Source: ZC4RG30 sp039800965
GTDB lineage: Bacteria > Pseudomonadota > Gammaproteobacteria > Steroidobacterales > Steroidobacteraceae
Direction of reading: 5' to 3'
DNA length: 27,920 bases
NCBI GenBank assembly: GCA_039800965.1
Contig: JBDLPS010000080.1
Location: forward strand, 1 to 27,920
Below, piece after piece: positions 7,058 through 14,950 of this stretch. The notes beneath the pieces were generated by a model. That model was not told the origin of the DNA. It made no database searches and worked only from the letters and a program-made list of their open reading frames with translations. The position numbers and the translations under genes are program-made. The stretch's first letter is position 1. Each line of letters opens with the position of its first letter.

Positions 7058-8439
7058 CCCGCGACGTGCTTGCGGTGCGAGGGAATGTGCGACGGGATCA
7101 GGAAGAAGCTGAGCGTCGTCACGAAGGCGCAGGATGCCACGAACCAGAAGAAGAGATTCACGGCCGGCAGCGGCTGCATCGCCAGGTAGGCCGAGGCCAC
7201 CATGGGGCTCGCCACCGCACCGATGCGCGACACCGTCTGCGCGAGGCCCACGGCAGAGCCGCGGATCTCGGTCGGATAGGAATGCGCCGCCACGGCATAG
7301 ATGAAGGCCTGCATGCCGTTGATCGAGGCGCCGGTCATGAAGCCGAGCACCAGGATGTTGTTGACCGGCGCGCCACCGTCCAGCACCAGCATGGCGCCGA
7401 TGAGCGCGGTGCCCAGCACGCCGATGAAGGCCAGGATCGAGCCGACGTAGCGCGAACCGAACCAGCGCACCAGGAAGGCGCCGCCGATCGAGCCGAAGAA
7501 CGCACCCAGCGAGAACAGGCTCAGCGCGTTGCCGGCCACGGCCTCGAGCACTTCGCCCGTCGTGAGCAGGGTCTTCATGTAGTTGGTGTACATGTAGAGC
7601 ACGAAGCTGTTGAACGAGAACGCGATCCAGATGAAGGACGTGGCCACGCGGTAATCGCTGTTCCAGAGGGTGGCGAACCAGTGGCTGGACCGCTTGCCCT
7701 CTTCGTTCACGGCGAACTGCTCGGTGCCGTCGAAGCGGTTTTCGCCCAGCAGCCGGTTGAGCGCGCGTGCGAGCTTGCGATGCTGCGCGGGATGCTGTGC
7801 CATGTACTTGGGCGATTCGGGCAGGAGGAAGCCGAAGCAGATGAACAGCGCCAGCGGCACCAGGCCGCCGAGCAGGAAGAGCTGCTGCCAGTCGAAATGC
7901 TGGTTGGCGAGGCCGGCGAGCGAACCACCGCCCGGCACCGACGAAATCACCATGGCGACGACCACGCTGCGCACGCGCTGGGAGGTCCACTCCGAGATCA
8001 GCGTGGTGGCCAGCGGGGTCACGCCGCCCATCCCCAGGCCCGTGACGAAGCGCCAGACGGTCATCTGCCGGAGCGAGGCCTCGGCCGTCTCGGCCGAGCC
8101 GTTCATGGCCGCGAAGTAGCAGAGCACCGAACCCACGAACAGGAAGACGAGGCAGGTGAAGTAGGACTTCTTGCGGCCGATGCGATCGCCCAGCCAGCCC
8201 AGCGCCACCGAACCGACCGCCATGCCGATGAGGCCGGCGGAGTTGATCGACCCCAGCGATGCCTTGCTGACCGCCCAGTCCTTGACGAGGTGGTTGCCGA
8301 CGTGCCCCATCAGGAAGAGGTCGTAGCCATCGGCCAGCATGATGATGATCATCATGATCGTGATGCCGAAGGGGATCGGGAAATACTTCGCGGAGTCGAT
8401 GACGGCCGCGACGTCGACCTTCTTCTGCTGCGTGCTCAT
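7054..8439 (-). CDS. MFS transporter, aromatic acid:H+ symporter (AAHS) type
   Basis: This 461-residue integral membrane protein has about 12 hydrophobic segments. The DGYD motif in TM1 (residues 37-40) is typical of the AAHS family (PcaK/BenK type), and the MFS loop 2-3 signature GWLGDRIGRKK is at 81-91. A PTEIRG motif marks the second-half loop. AAHS members import benzoate-like or other small organic acids with protons. The neighbouring amidohydrolase and gabD genes fit an uptake-plus-catabolism locus, but the substrate cannot be read from sequence. A candidate terminator sits between the ankyrin gene and this one, so it may have its own promoter in the 101-base gap 8440-8540. The stop abuts the radical SAM gene. 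Confidence 0.9.
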   Translation of the reverse strand: MSTQQKKVDVAAVIDSAKYFPIPFGITIMMIIIMLADGYDLFLMGHVGNHLVKDWAVSKASLGSINSAGLIGMAVGSVALGWLGDRIGRKKSYFTCLVFLFVGSVLCYFAAMNGSAETAEASLRQMTVWRFVTGLGMGGVTPLATTLISEWTSQRVRSVVVAMVISSVPGGGSLAGLANQHFDWQQLFLLGGLVPLALFICFGFLLPESPKYMAQHPAQHRKLARALNRLLGENRFDGTEQFAVNEEGKRSSHWFATLWNSDYRVATSFIWIAFSFNSFVLYMYTNYMKTLLTTGEVLEAVAGNALSLFSLGAFFGSIGGAFLVRWFGSRYVGSILAFIGVLGTALIGAMLVLDGGAPVNNILVLGFMTGASINGMQAFIYAVAAHSYPTEIRGSAVGLAQTVSRIGAVASPMVASAYLAMQPLPAVNLFFWFVASCAFVTTLSFFLIPSHIPSHRKHVAG

Positions 8440-8513
8440 GACCGGTGGAGACCCCTGGAGACGATGTCGTTGTACAACCGTGGAAGATTCACCGAAAAGC
8501 GCCCCGGCCGCAA

Positions 8514-8534
8514 TGAAAAAGTCCCGTTTCCGGG
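8514..8534 (-). terminator. Candidate intrinsic terminator after the ankyrin gene
   Basis: On the minus strand the sequence folds as CCCG-GAAA-CGGG (8534-8523), a four-pair G/C stem closed by a GNRA tetraloop. It is followed within two bases by TTTTT (8520-8516). It starts seven bases after the ankyrin stop. The stem is short, so termination may be partial. Confidence 0.5.
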
Positions 8535-8540
8535 CCGATT

Positions 8541-10004
8541 TCAGTAGGGCAGCGGCGGCACCACGGCGGTGATCTGCGGCGTCGTGCCGGGTGCGAATTT
8601 CGCGTCGGGGTTTTCACGCGTGGCGCCGGCTGCGCGCAGCAGGGCCACGGTGTCCGTGTGCGGCTCAGGGAAGCGCGCGTTGAACTCCTTGCGGAAGCGG
8701 CCCAGCGCGTGATCGATGGCGCTCAGGCCATCGGTATCCAGCACGTCCACCTGCGCCCCGTCGGCCAGCAACTGCTTCACCACGCGGTTCCAGCCACGCG
8801 AGGCGGCCGCGTGCAGGGCCGTGCGGTCCCCCGCCGTGCGGATCTTCAGGTCGGCATCCGCATACCCCAGGATCGTGCGGGCGTTGATGTCTGCCCCGGC
8901 CGCCTTGAGCAGCGCATAGCACTCCAGCGCCTCGTCCTCGGTGCGGTTGCGGCCCCGGGTCGGATCGTGGATGTGCCCATCACCCACCGCTGCCATCAGC
9001 GGCGTGACGCCCTGCGAGTTGGCCAGGTTCACCAGCGCGCCATGCGCCAGCAGCGCCTTCATCACCGGCAGGTCGCCTGCCTTCGCGGCCCGCAGCAAGG
9101 GCGTGGTGCCCCAGACGATCATCGGGTCCGTGTAGCGATCGTAGGGCACCTGGCGGTGACGAGGGCGCAGCTTGAGTTGTGCGTTGGCATTGGCGCCGCG
9201 CGCCAGCAGCAACTGCACGACATCGAAGCCGGTGCTGCGATCCATCGCCGGCAGCTCGACCCGCTTGCCGATCGGCAGCGTGTTCATGTCGACGGCCATG
9301 TACAGCGGCGTGATGCCGTACCAGTCCCACTGGTTCACGTCGGCGCCGCGTTCGACGAGGAAGCGGGCCATGTCCCAATGGATGTTCTGCAAGGCCAGGA
9401 TCAGGGGCGTGACGCCATCCGGATCGGCCAGGTTGATGTCGGCACCGGCATCGAGCAGCGCACGCGCGGTCTCGAGGTGGCCCTCGCGCGCGGCGAAGAG
9501 CAGCGGCGTCATGCCGCCGCGGAACATGTCCTTCGGGCGACCCTCGGCGGTGACACGGCGCTGCCAGTCACGTACCGTGGCCCGCTCGTCCACGTGGGCA
9601 CCCTTGGAGACAAGGTAGCGGACCATGCCCGCCTGCCCCTGGGCGGCCGCCCACATGAGCGCGGTCTGCCCGCCCCAGGTTTCGCGGGCAGCAACCCGCG
9701 CGCCGGCCTTCACCAGCTGCTGCGCGGACTCCACGTTGCCGGTGCGGGCCACGGCCATCAGCGCCGTCTGCCCTTCCGCATTGGGGGAATCGGCATCCGC
9801 GCCGGCCTTGAGCAGTTCGCGGATCATCGCCGGGTCGGCCACGACCGACGCCAGCTGCATCGGCGTCACGCCGAAGCGGTTCGCGGCACGCACGTCGGCC
9901 CCGGCGGCGATCAGCCGCCGGGCTTCGTCGACATCGCCCCCGTAGACGGCCCGGTGCAGGGCCGTCGTGCCATCGGCTTCCGGCGGCGGCAGCCCTTGAG
10001 CCAT
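8541..10004 (-). CDS. Ankyrin-repeat protein
   Basis: This 487-residue protein is built almost entirely of ankyrin repeats. About eleven copies of the G-x-T-P/A-L-x-x-A helix-turn-helix unit are visible, starting at DGTTALHRA near the N terminus and ending at DGLSAIDHA. A less regular stretch in the middle (around the PIGKRVELPAMD and RHRQVPYDRY segments) carries longer loops. It has no enzyme motif and should mediate protein-protein contacts. The start codon at 10004 shares one base with the stop of the upstream NAD(P)-binding gene (TGATG), so the two are coupled. No signal peptide is seen with this start, so it is predicted to be cytoplasmic although its operon partner is exported. A candidate terminator follows directly. 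Confidence 0.9.
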   Translation of the reverse strand: MAQGLPPPEADGTTALHRAVYGGDVDEARRLIAAGADVRAANRFGVTPMQLASVVADPAMIRELLKAGADADSPNAEGQTALMAVARTGNVESAQQLVKAGARVAARETWGGQTALMWAAAQGQAGMVRYLVSKGAHVDERATVRDWQRRVTAEGRPKDMFRGGMTPLLFAAREGHLETARALLDAGADINLADPDGVTPLILALQNIHWDMARFLVERGADVNQWDWYGITPLYMAVDMNTLPIGKRVELPAMDRSTGFDVVQLLLARGANANAQLKLRPRHRQVPYDRYTDPMIVWGTTPLLRAAKAGDLPVMKALLAHGALVNLANSQGVTPLMAAVGDGHIHDPTRGRNRTEDEALECYALLKAAGADINARTILGYADADLKIRTAGDRTALHAAASRGWNRVVKQLLADGAQVDVLDTDGLSAIDHALGRFRKEFNARFPEPHTDTVALLRAAGATRENPDAKFAPGTTPQITAVVPPLPY

Positions 10005-10747
10005 CAGTAGGCGGCCGTGAACCGCTTGTTGGTGAACTGGGGCTTCTCGATTTCGTCGAGCATCGCCACCGCGAAATCTTCCATGGAGATCGCGCTCTTG
10101 CCCTCGGCATCCACCACCAGCTGCTCGGTGCCGAGCCGGAACTTGCCGGTGCGGGTACCCGGCGCGATGTTCGACGCAGGGCTGAAGAAGGTCCAGGAGG
10201 TGTCCTTGACCTCGGCGCGCAGCCAGTCGAGCGCGGCCACGGCCGAGCGGATCTCCCACTGCGTGCCCTGCGGCAGGTTCGCCGGCAGCGTATCGACGAT
10301 GCGCTTGCCGTCGGCCGTGTAGAGGCTGCTCGCGCCGCCCACGACCAGCAGCCGCGTCCGGGCCTTGCCCTTCTGCGAACGCTGGCCCTCGACCATCGCC
10401 TGCGTGACCTTGAGCGCGAAATCCGCGGTGGGTGCCGGACGCACGATCACCGACGACACCACGACGTCCTGCCCTTCTATGTTCTTCGCGATGTCCTTCG
10501 GATCCATCGCGTCACCGACGACCAGCTTCACGCCGGCCGGGGCCAGGTCGGCCTTGGGGGCGCGATCGACGACGGTCACGCTGTGCCCGCGCGCGGCGGC
10601 TTCCTTCACGATGCGGCTGCCGATGTTGCCGCTGCCGCCATAGACGGTGATCTTCAGCGGCTTGGCGGCCTTCTGCTGCGCGAAAGCGGGGGCGCCCAGC
10701 GCCAGGGTGGCGGCGGCAAGCGCCAGGACGAAACGACGGCTCTGCAT
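10004..10747 (-). CDS. Exported NAD(P)-binding (atypical SDR/NmrA-like) protein
   Basis: This 247-residue protein starts MQSRRFVLALAAATLALG with cleavage expected after AFA (residue 23). The SRR-F-hydrophobic pattern resembles a twin-arginine (Tat) signal. The mature part is a Rossmann domain: beta strand KITVYGG, dinucleotide loop GGSGNIG (37-43), then alternating strands and helices as in atypical short-chain dehydrogenases of the NmrA/YwnB group. The usual YxxxK catalytic pair is not evident, so it may be a binding protein or a reductase of unknown substrate. Tat export would make sense for a protein that folds with its cofactor. A strong ribosome site (AGGAG, seven bases upstream) supports the start. 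It lies 14 bases after the amidohydrolase gene and is coupled to the ankyrin gene. Confidence 0.82.
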   Translation of the reverse strand: MQSRRFVLALAAATLALGAPAFAQQKAAKPLKITVYGGSGNIGSRIVKEAAARGHSVTVVDRAPKADLAPAGVKLVVGDAMDPKDIAKNIEGQDVVVSSVIVRPAPTADFALKVTQAMVEGQRSQKGKARTRLLVVGGASSLYTADGKRIVDTLPANLPQGTQWEIRSAVAALDWLRAEVKDTSWTFFSPASNIAPGTRTGKFRLGTEQLVVDAEGKSAISMEDFAVAMLDEIEKPQFTNKRFTAAY

Positions 10748-10761
10748 GGTCAGTCTCCTGT

Positions 10762-11625
10762 TCAGCGGTCCAGGCCCAGCGCGCGGATCGCGTTGTCCTT
10801 CATGATGAGCGGCTTGACCTCGGGCCGGAAGCCCGCGGCATCGAAATCCTTCATCCAGCGATCCGGCGTGATCAGCGGATAGTCCGTGCCGAAGAGCATC
10901 TTGGTCTTCAGCTGCGTGTTGGCGTAGTGGATCAGCTGGGGCGGGAAATACTTCGGCGACCAGCCCGACAGGTCGATGTAGACGTTGGGCTTGTGCAGCG
11001 ACACCGACAGCGCCTCGTCCTGCCAGGGCCAGGAGGGATGCGCGATGATGATCGTCATGTCCGGGAAGTCCGCGGCCACGTCGTCGAGGTGCATCGGGTT
11101 CGAATACTTCAGGCGCATGCCACCGCCGCCGCGCATGCCGCTGCCCATGCCCGAATGGCCGCTGTGGAAGATGACCGGCAGCTTCGCCTCGGCCATCGCC
11201 TCGTAGTAGGGGTAGGCCATCGGGTCGTTCGGAAAGAAACCCTGGCAGGTCGGGTGGAACTTGAAGCCCGAGATGCCATCGGCGATGAGCTTCTTCACCT
11301 CGCGCAGGCCCAGCTTGCCCTTGTGCGGATCGACGCTGCCGAAGGCCATGAGGATGTCGCTGTTGGCCTTGGCGGCGTCCAGGACTTCCTCGTTCGGGAT
11401 GCGGCGGCGGCCGATCTCGAATTCGGTGTCGACCGTGAACATCACGAGGCCGATCTTGCGCTCGCGATAATGGTCGACCGTCTCCTGGATGGTCGGCGGA
11501 TTGCCCGACTTGAAGTACTTCTTCTTCTGTTCCTCGAACTCGTTCGCATAGTCGTCTTCCGGCACGCGGCAGGAGACCTCGGCGTGGGTGTGCACGTCGA
11601 TGGCAATCAGGTCGTCGAGATTCAT
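10762..11625 (-). CDS. Metal-dependent amidohydrolase (Amidohydro_2 / ACMSD-like)
   Basis: This 287-residue TIM-barrel hydrolase or decarboxylase has metal ligands HTH at residues 12-14, H154 (IFHSGH), H196 (IIAHPSW) and D248 (GTDYP). The pattern is that of the PF04909 family (ACMSD, gamma-resorcylate decarboxylase and related enzymes), which act on aromatic or dicarboxylic acids. An unusual glycine/methionine-rich loop, residues 156-170, follows the H154 motif. Start ATG 11625 gives the normal family N terminus; a longer frame upstream overlaps gabD in reverse and is unlikely. It is the first gene of the amidohydrolase / NAD(P)-binding / ankyrin operon and lies divergent from gabD with an 81-base gap. 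The exact substrate is unknown. Confidence 0.9.
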   Translation of the reverse strand: MNLDDLIAIDVHTHAEVSCRVPEDDYANEFEEQKKKYFKSGNPPTIQETVDHYRERKIGLVMFTVDTEFEIGRRRIPNEEVLDAAKANSDILMAFGSVDPHKGKLGLREVKKLIADGISGFKFHPTCQGFFPNDPMAYPYYEAMAEAKLPVIFHSGHSGMGSGMRGGGGMRLKYSNPMHLDDVAADFPDMTIIIAHPSWPWQDEALSVSLHKPNVYIDLSGWSPKYFPPQLIHYANTQLKTKMLFGTDYPLITPDRWMKDFDAAGFRPEVKPLIMKDNAIRALGLDR

Positions 11626-11706
11626 GGATTCCCCTGCGGCGGTCGGTTCGCGGTCCAGCCCGGGATTCTGCCACTTCGGGGCGGCGTTGCGGCATAGTCC
11701 CCACCC
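11626..11706. promoter_or_regulatory. Divergent promoter region between amidohydrolase and gabD
   Basis: This 81-base GC-rich spacer must hold the promoters of both genes. For gabD a CATAGT hexamer (11693-11698) lies eight bases before the ATG and no Shine-Dalgarno sequence is visible, so gabD could be transcribed with a very short or absent leader. For the amidohydrolase a GGGGA ribosome site precedes the start. No clear operator palindrome is seen. Confidence 0.35.
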
Positions 11707-13167
11707 ATGCAACTCGACGATCCCCTGCTGCTGCGCGATGCCTGCGCCATCGATGGTCGCTGGGTCGGCGCCGATGACGGCGCAACCCTCGACGTCCGCA
11801 ATCCGGCCGACGGGAGCCTGGTAGGCCGGGTGCCCCGCGCAGGCGCTGCCGAAACACGGCGCGCCATCGAGGCGGCCGAGGCCGCCCTTCGCGATTGGCG
11901 TGCCCGCACGGGCAAGGAACGCGCCCAGGTCCTGCGGCGCTGGGCGGACCTGATGCTGGCCCACCAGGAAGACCTCGCGCGGCTCATGACCGCCGAACAG
12001 GGCAAGCCCCTGCAGGAGTCACGCGGCGAGATCGCCTACGCGGCCAGCTTCCTCGAATGGTTCGGCGAAGAGGCCAAGCGGCTCTACGGCGACACGATCC
12101 CGGGCCACGCGCGCGACAAGCGGATCCTCGTGCTCAAGCAGCCGATCGGCGTCTGCGCAGCCATCACGCCCTGGAACTTCCCCTCCGCGATGATCACGCG
12201 CAAGGTCGGCCCCGCCCTGGCGGCCGGCTGCACGGTGGTGATCAAGCCTGCGAGCCAGACGCCGCTCTCGGCGCTGGCCCTGTGCGAACTGGCGCAGCGT
12301 GCGGGCGTGCCCGCCGGCGTCGTGAACTGCGTGACCGGCGGCGCGTCCGCCATCGGCGGCGAGCTCACGCGCCACCCCGCCGTACGCAAGCTGAGCTTCA
12401 CCGGCTCCACCGAGATCGGCAAGCTGCTCACCGCGCAGTGCGCCGGCACGATGAAGAAAGTCTCGATGGAACTCGGCGGCAACGCGCCCTTCATCGTCTT
12501 CGACGACGCGGATCTCGATGCCGCGGTGGCCGGCGCGATCGCGTCCAAGTTCCGCAACGCAGGCCAGACCTGCGTCTGCGCCAACCGCCTGCTGGTGCAG
12601 GACGGCGTGTACGAGGCCTTCACCGCCAGGCTCGCGACGGCCGTGGCCGCGCTGCAGGTGGGCCGCGGCGATGCCGCCGGCACCACCATCGGCCCGCTGA
12701 TCGACGACAAGGCCGTGGCCAAGGTCGAGGAACACATCGCGGACGCGGTGGCACGCGGCGCCCGTGTCGCGCTGGGCGGCCGACGCCATGCACTGGGCGG
12801 TGCCTTCTTCGAACCCACGATCCTCACCGGCGTGACGCCGGACATGAAAGTGGCGCGCGAGGAAACCTTCGGTCCGCTCGCACCGCTGTTCCGTTTCTCG
12901 ACCGAGGCGGAAGCCATGCGGCTCGCCAACGACACCGAATCGGGCCTGGCGGCCTATTTTTATTCGCGCGACGTGAACCGCGTGTGGCGCGTGGCCGAGG
13001 CGCTGGAATACGGCATCGTCGGCATCAACGAAGGGCTCATCTCGACGGAAGTGGCGCCCTTCGGCGGCGTGAAGGAAAGCGGGCTGGGGCGCGAAGGCTC
13101 GAAATACGGCATCGACGATTATGTCGAGTTGAAATATATATGCCTGGGCGGCGTAGACCGTTCCTGA
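11707..13167 (+). CDS. gabD: NAD(P)-dependent succinate-semialdehyde dehydrogenase
   Basis: This 486-residue aldehyde dehydrogenase oxidises succinate semialdehyde to succinate, feeding the TCA cycle. The family motifs are intact: cofactor site ITPWNFP (153-159), general base E255 (MELGGNAPF) and nucleophile C289 in GQTCVCANR. C291 two residues later is the paired cysteine that gives redox control in E. coli-type GabD. The FGGVKESGLGREG C-terminal signature is present. Length and motifs match GabD rather than generic ALDH, though related semialdehydes such as glutarate semialdehyde remain possible. It is divergent from the amidohydrolase operon and probably belongs to the same catabolic locus. 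An AT-rich intergenic region follows before the H-NS gene. Confidence 0.93.
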   Translation: MQLDDPLLLRDACAIDGRWVGADDGATLDVRNPADGSLVGRVPRAGAAETRRAIEAAEAALRDWRARTGKERAQVLRRWADLMLAHQEDLARLMTAEQGKPLQESRGEIAYAASFLEWFGEEAKRLYGDTIPGHARDKRILVLKQPIGVCAAITPWNFPSAMITRKVGPALAAGCTVVIKPASQTPLSALALCELAQRAGVPAGVVNCVTGGASAIGGELTRHPAVRKLSFTGSTEIGKLLTAQCAGTMKKVSMELGGNAPFIVFDDADLDAAVAGAIASKFRNAGQTCVCANRLLVQDGVYEAFTARLATAVAALQVGRGDAAGTTIGPLIDDKAVAKVEEHIADAVARGARVALGGRRHALGGAFFEPTILTGVTPDMKVAREETFGPLAPLFRFSTEAEAMRLANDTESGLAAYFYSRDVNRVWRVAEALEYGIVGINEGLISTEVAPFGGVKESGLGREGSKYGIDDYVELKYICLGGVDRS

Positions 13168-13187
13168 AATAATGATGTAAGATATTC

Positions 13188-13205
13188 ATAATCCATCCGG
13201 ATTAT
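13188..13205. promoter_or_regulatory. Palindrome in the promoter region of the H-NS family gene
   Basis: Perfect inverted repeat ATAATCC-ATCC-GGATTAT inside an AT-rich island between gabD and the H-NS gene. On the plus strand a -10-like CATAAT (13187-13192) overlaps its left arm, so a bound regulator could block the promoter, and autoregulation is possible. An alternative reading is a weak hairpin terminator for gabD. Its half-sites resemble those upstream of the oxidase and DUF4347 genes, but the spacer is longer. Confidence 0.42.
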
Positions 13206-13226
13206 TTCTATTATTACAGGACAAAT

Positions 13227-13568
13227 ATGCCCCGTCTTTCCGCAGATAAAATCAAGGCCCGCATCGCCGAGCTCCAGAAGGAACTGGCCAAGGCCGAAAA
13301 GACCAAGGAACCGGCGATCCGCAAGGTCGTCGCGCTGATGAAGAAGCTGGGCGTGACGGTCGCCGACCTGAAGGGCGGCGCCCCCGTGGCGGCCCCGGCC
13401 GGTCGCAAGGCCAAGTCCAAGGGTGGCAAGTCGGCCGGCAAGCGCGGCCCGGCCCCCATCAAGTACAAGGACGATGCCGGCAACACCTGGAGCGGTCGCG
13501 GCAAGACCCCGCGCTGGCTCGCCGACGCCGAGAAGGCCGGCAAGAAGCGCGAGCAGTTCGCCGTCTAG
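13227..13568 (+). CDS. H-NS family histone-like DNA-binding protein
   Basis: This 113-residue protein has the H-NS family layout. An N-terminal charged coiled-coil for oligomerisation (residues ~5-45) is followed by a basic, flexible linker rich in K, G and A (50-78). The C-terminal DNA-binding domain contains WSGRGKTPRWL (88-98), whose RG-K loop enters the minor groove of AT-rich DNA. Such proteins silence AT-rich or foreign DNA and compact the nucleoid. The start has an AGGA ribosome site and lies in an AT-rich island that the protein itself might bind. It is convergent with manB, and the two stop codons overlap within CTAG. Linker length and sequence match betaproteobacterial H-NS-like proteins. 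Confidence 0.93.
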   Translation: MPRLSADKIKARIAELQKELAKAEKTKEPAIRKVVALMKKLGVTVADLKGGAPVAAPAGRKAKSKGGKSAGKRGPAPIKYKDDAGNTWSGRGKTPRWLADAEKAGKKREQFAV

Positions 13569-14950
13569 TGATCGGCCAGCACCGCGCCCATTGACTGCAG
13601 GAAGGCGAGGATCTCATCGGTCTTCGCCTTCATCAGCGCCTCGTCCCCGCGGGACTCCACGTTCAGGCGCACCAGCGGCTCGGTATTCGAAGAACGCAGG
13701 TTCAGGCGCCACGGCCCGCAGTCCATCGACAGGCCATCCGTGAAATCCACCGCCAGCGCCACGGGCTGGTATTTCGCCTGCACCGCGGCCGCCGCGGCCT
13801 TGCCGTCCGGCACCCGCAGGTTGATCTCGCCGCTCGCCGGGAAGGCCTTCATGCGCTCGCCGACGAGGGCGGACAGCGACATGCCCCGCTCGCACATCGT
13901 CTGCAGCACCAGCAGCCAGGGAATCATGCCGCTGTCGCAGTAGGCGAAATCGCGGAAGTAATGGTGGGCGCTCATCTCGCCGCCATAGGCACCATCGCAG
14001 TCGCGCATCACCTGCTTGATGAAGGCATGGCCCGACTTGCTCTGCACGGCCTTGCCACCGTAGCGCTGCACGATGTCGAAGGTGTTCCAGGTCAGGCGCG
14101 GGTCATGGACGATGCGTGCGCCCTGCTCTTTCTTGAGGAACACCTCGGCCAGCAGGCCCACGAGGTAGTAGCCCTCGATGAAGGTCCCCTGCTCGTCGAA
14201 GAAGAAGCAGCGGTCGAAATCGCCGTCCCAGGCCAGGCCGACGTCGGCCTTGTGGTCGAGGATGGCCTTGGCCGTGGGCCTGCGGTTCGCCTCGAGCATC
14301 GGGTTCGGCACGCCGTTCGGGAAAGTGCCGTCCACTTCGTGGTGCAGCTTGATGAACTGGAACGGCAGATGCGGCTCGAGCAGGTCGACGAACTGCCCGG
14401 CCCCGCCGTTGCCTGCGTTCACGACGACCTTCAGCGGCTTGAGCTTGGCGCGGTCCACGTAGGACAGCAGGTGCTCGGTGTACTTCGCCCGCGTGTCGAG
14501 CTGCAGCACCCGGCCCGGCACCGCGGCCCTGGGCGGCAGCGCGCCCTGCTCGATCATCGCGCGCATGTCCTTGAGGCCGGTGTCGGCACTGATGGGCCGC
14601 GACTGCTCGCGCACGAACTTCATGCCGTTGTAGTCCGGCGGGTTGTGGCTCGCCGTGACCATGATGCCGCCGTCGAAACCGTAGGCGAAGGTCGCGAAAT
14701 ACACACCCTCGGTGCCACAGAGGCCGATGTCGTGCACCTCGACGCCTGAATCCGTGAGGCCCGCGATCAGGCGCTGGCAGAGCCGCTCGCTCGACAGGCG
14801 GATGTCGCGGCCGACGGCCACCCGCTTCGGTTTCACGAAGGCCGCATAGGCCTGGCCGATCTTGTAGGCGAGGTCTTCGTTGAGCTCGTCCGGGATGCGG
14901 CCGCGAACGTCATAGGCCTTGAAGCAGCTCAGGTTCATGGATGCGCTCAC
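13565..14950 (-). CDS. manB: Phosphomannomutase/phosphoglucomutase
   Basis: This 461-residue alpha-D-phosphohexomutase interconverts mannose-6-phosphate and mannose-1-phosphate, and often the glucose phosphates too. The phosphoserine loop TASHNP is at 99-104 (S101), the Mg loop DGDFDR at 242-247, the sugar-selectivity loop GEMSAHHYF in domain 3, and the phosphate-binding SSNTEP in domain 4. The GEMS motif fits the AlgC/ManB group. The GTG start at 14950 overlaps the manC stop by four bases (GTGA); ATG 14938, four codons in, is an alternative. It is the last gene of the long sugar-nucleotide run, and its stop overlaps the convergent H-NS stop. With ManC it makes GDP-mannose. Confidence 0.95.
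   Translation of the reverse strand: MSASMNLSCFKAYDVRGRIPDELNEDLAYKIGQAYAAFVKPKRVAVGRDIRLSSERLCQRLIAGLTDSGVEVHDIGLCGTEGVYFATFAYGFDGGIMVTASHNPPDYNGMKFVREQSRPISADTGLKDMRAMIEQGALPPRAAVPGRVLQLDTRAKYTEHLLSYVDRAKLKPLKVVVNAGNGGAGQFVDLLEPHLPFQFIKLHHEVDGTFPNGVPNPMLEANRRPTAKAILDHKADVGLAWDGDFDRCFFFDEQGTFIEGYYLVGLLAEVFLKKEQGARIVHDPRLTWNTFDIVQRYGGKAVQSKSGHAFIKQVMRDCDGAYGGEMSAHHYFRDFAYCDSGMIPWLLVLQTMCERGMSLSALVGERMKAFPASGEINLRVPDGKAAAAAVQAKYQPVALAVDFTDGLSMDCGPWRLNLRSSNTEPLVRLNVESRGDEALMKAKTDEILAFLQSMGAVLADH

Noticed and set aside
11895..13172. A 425-codon alternative frame within gabD
   Set aside because: It is a +1 shifted shadow of gabD, rich in R and H, with no motifs.
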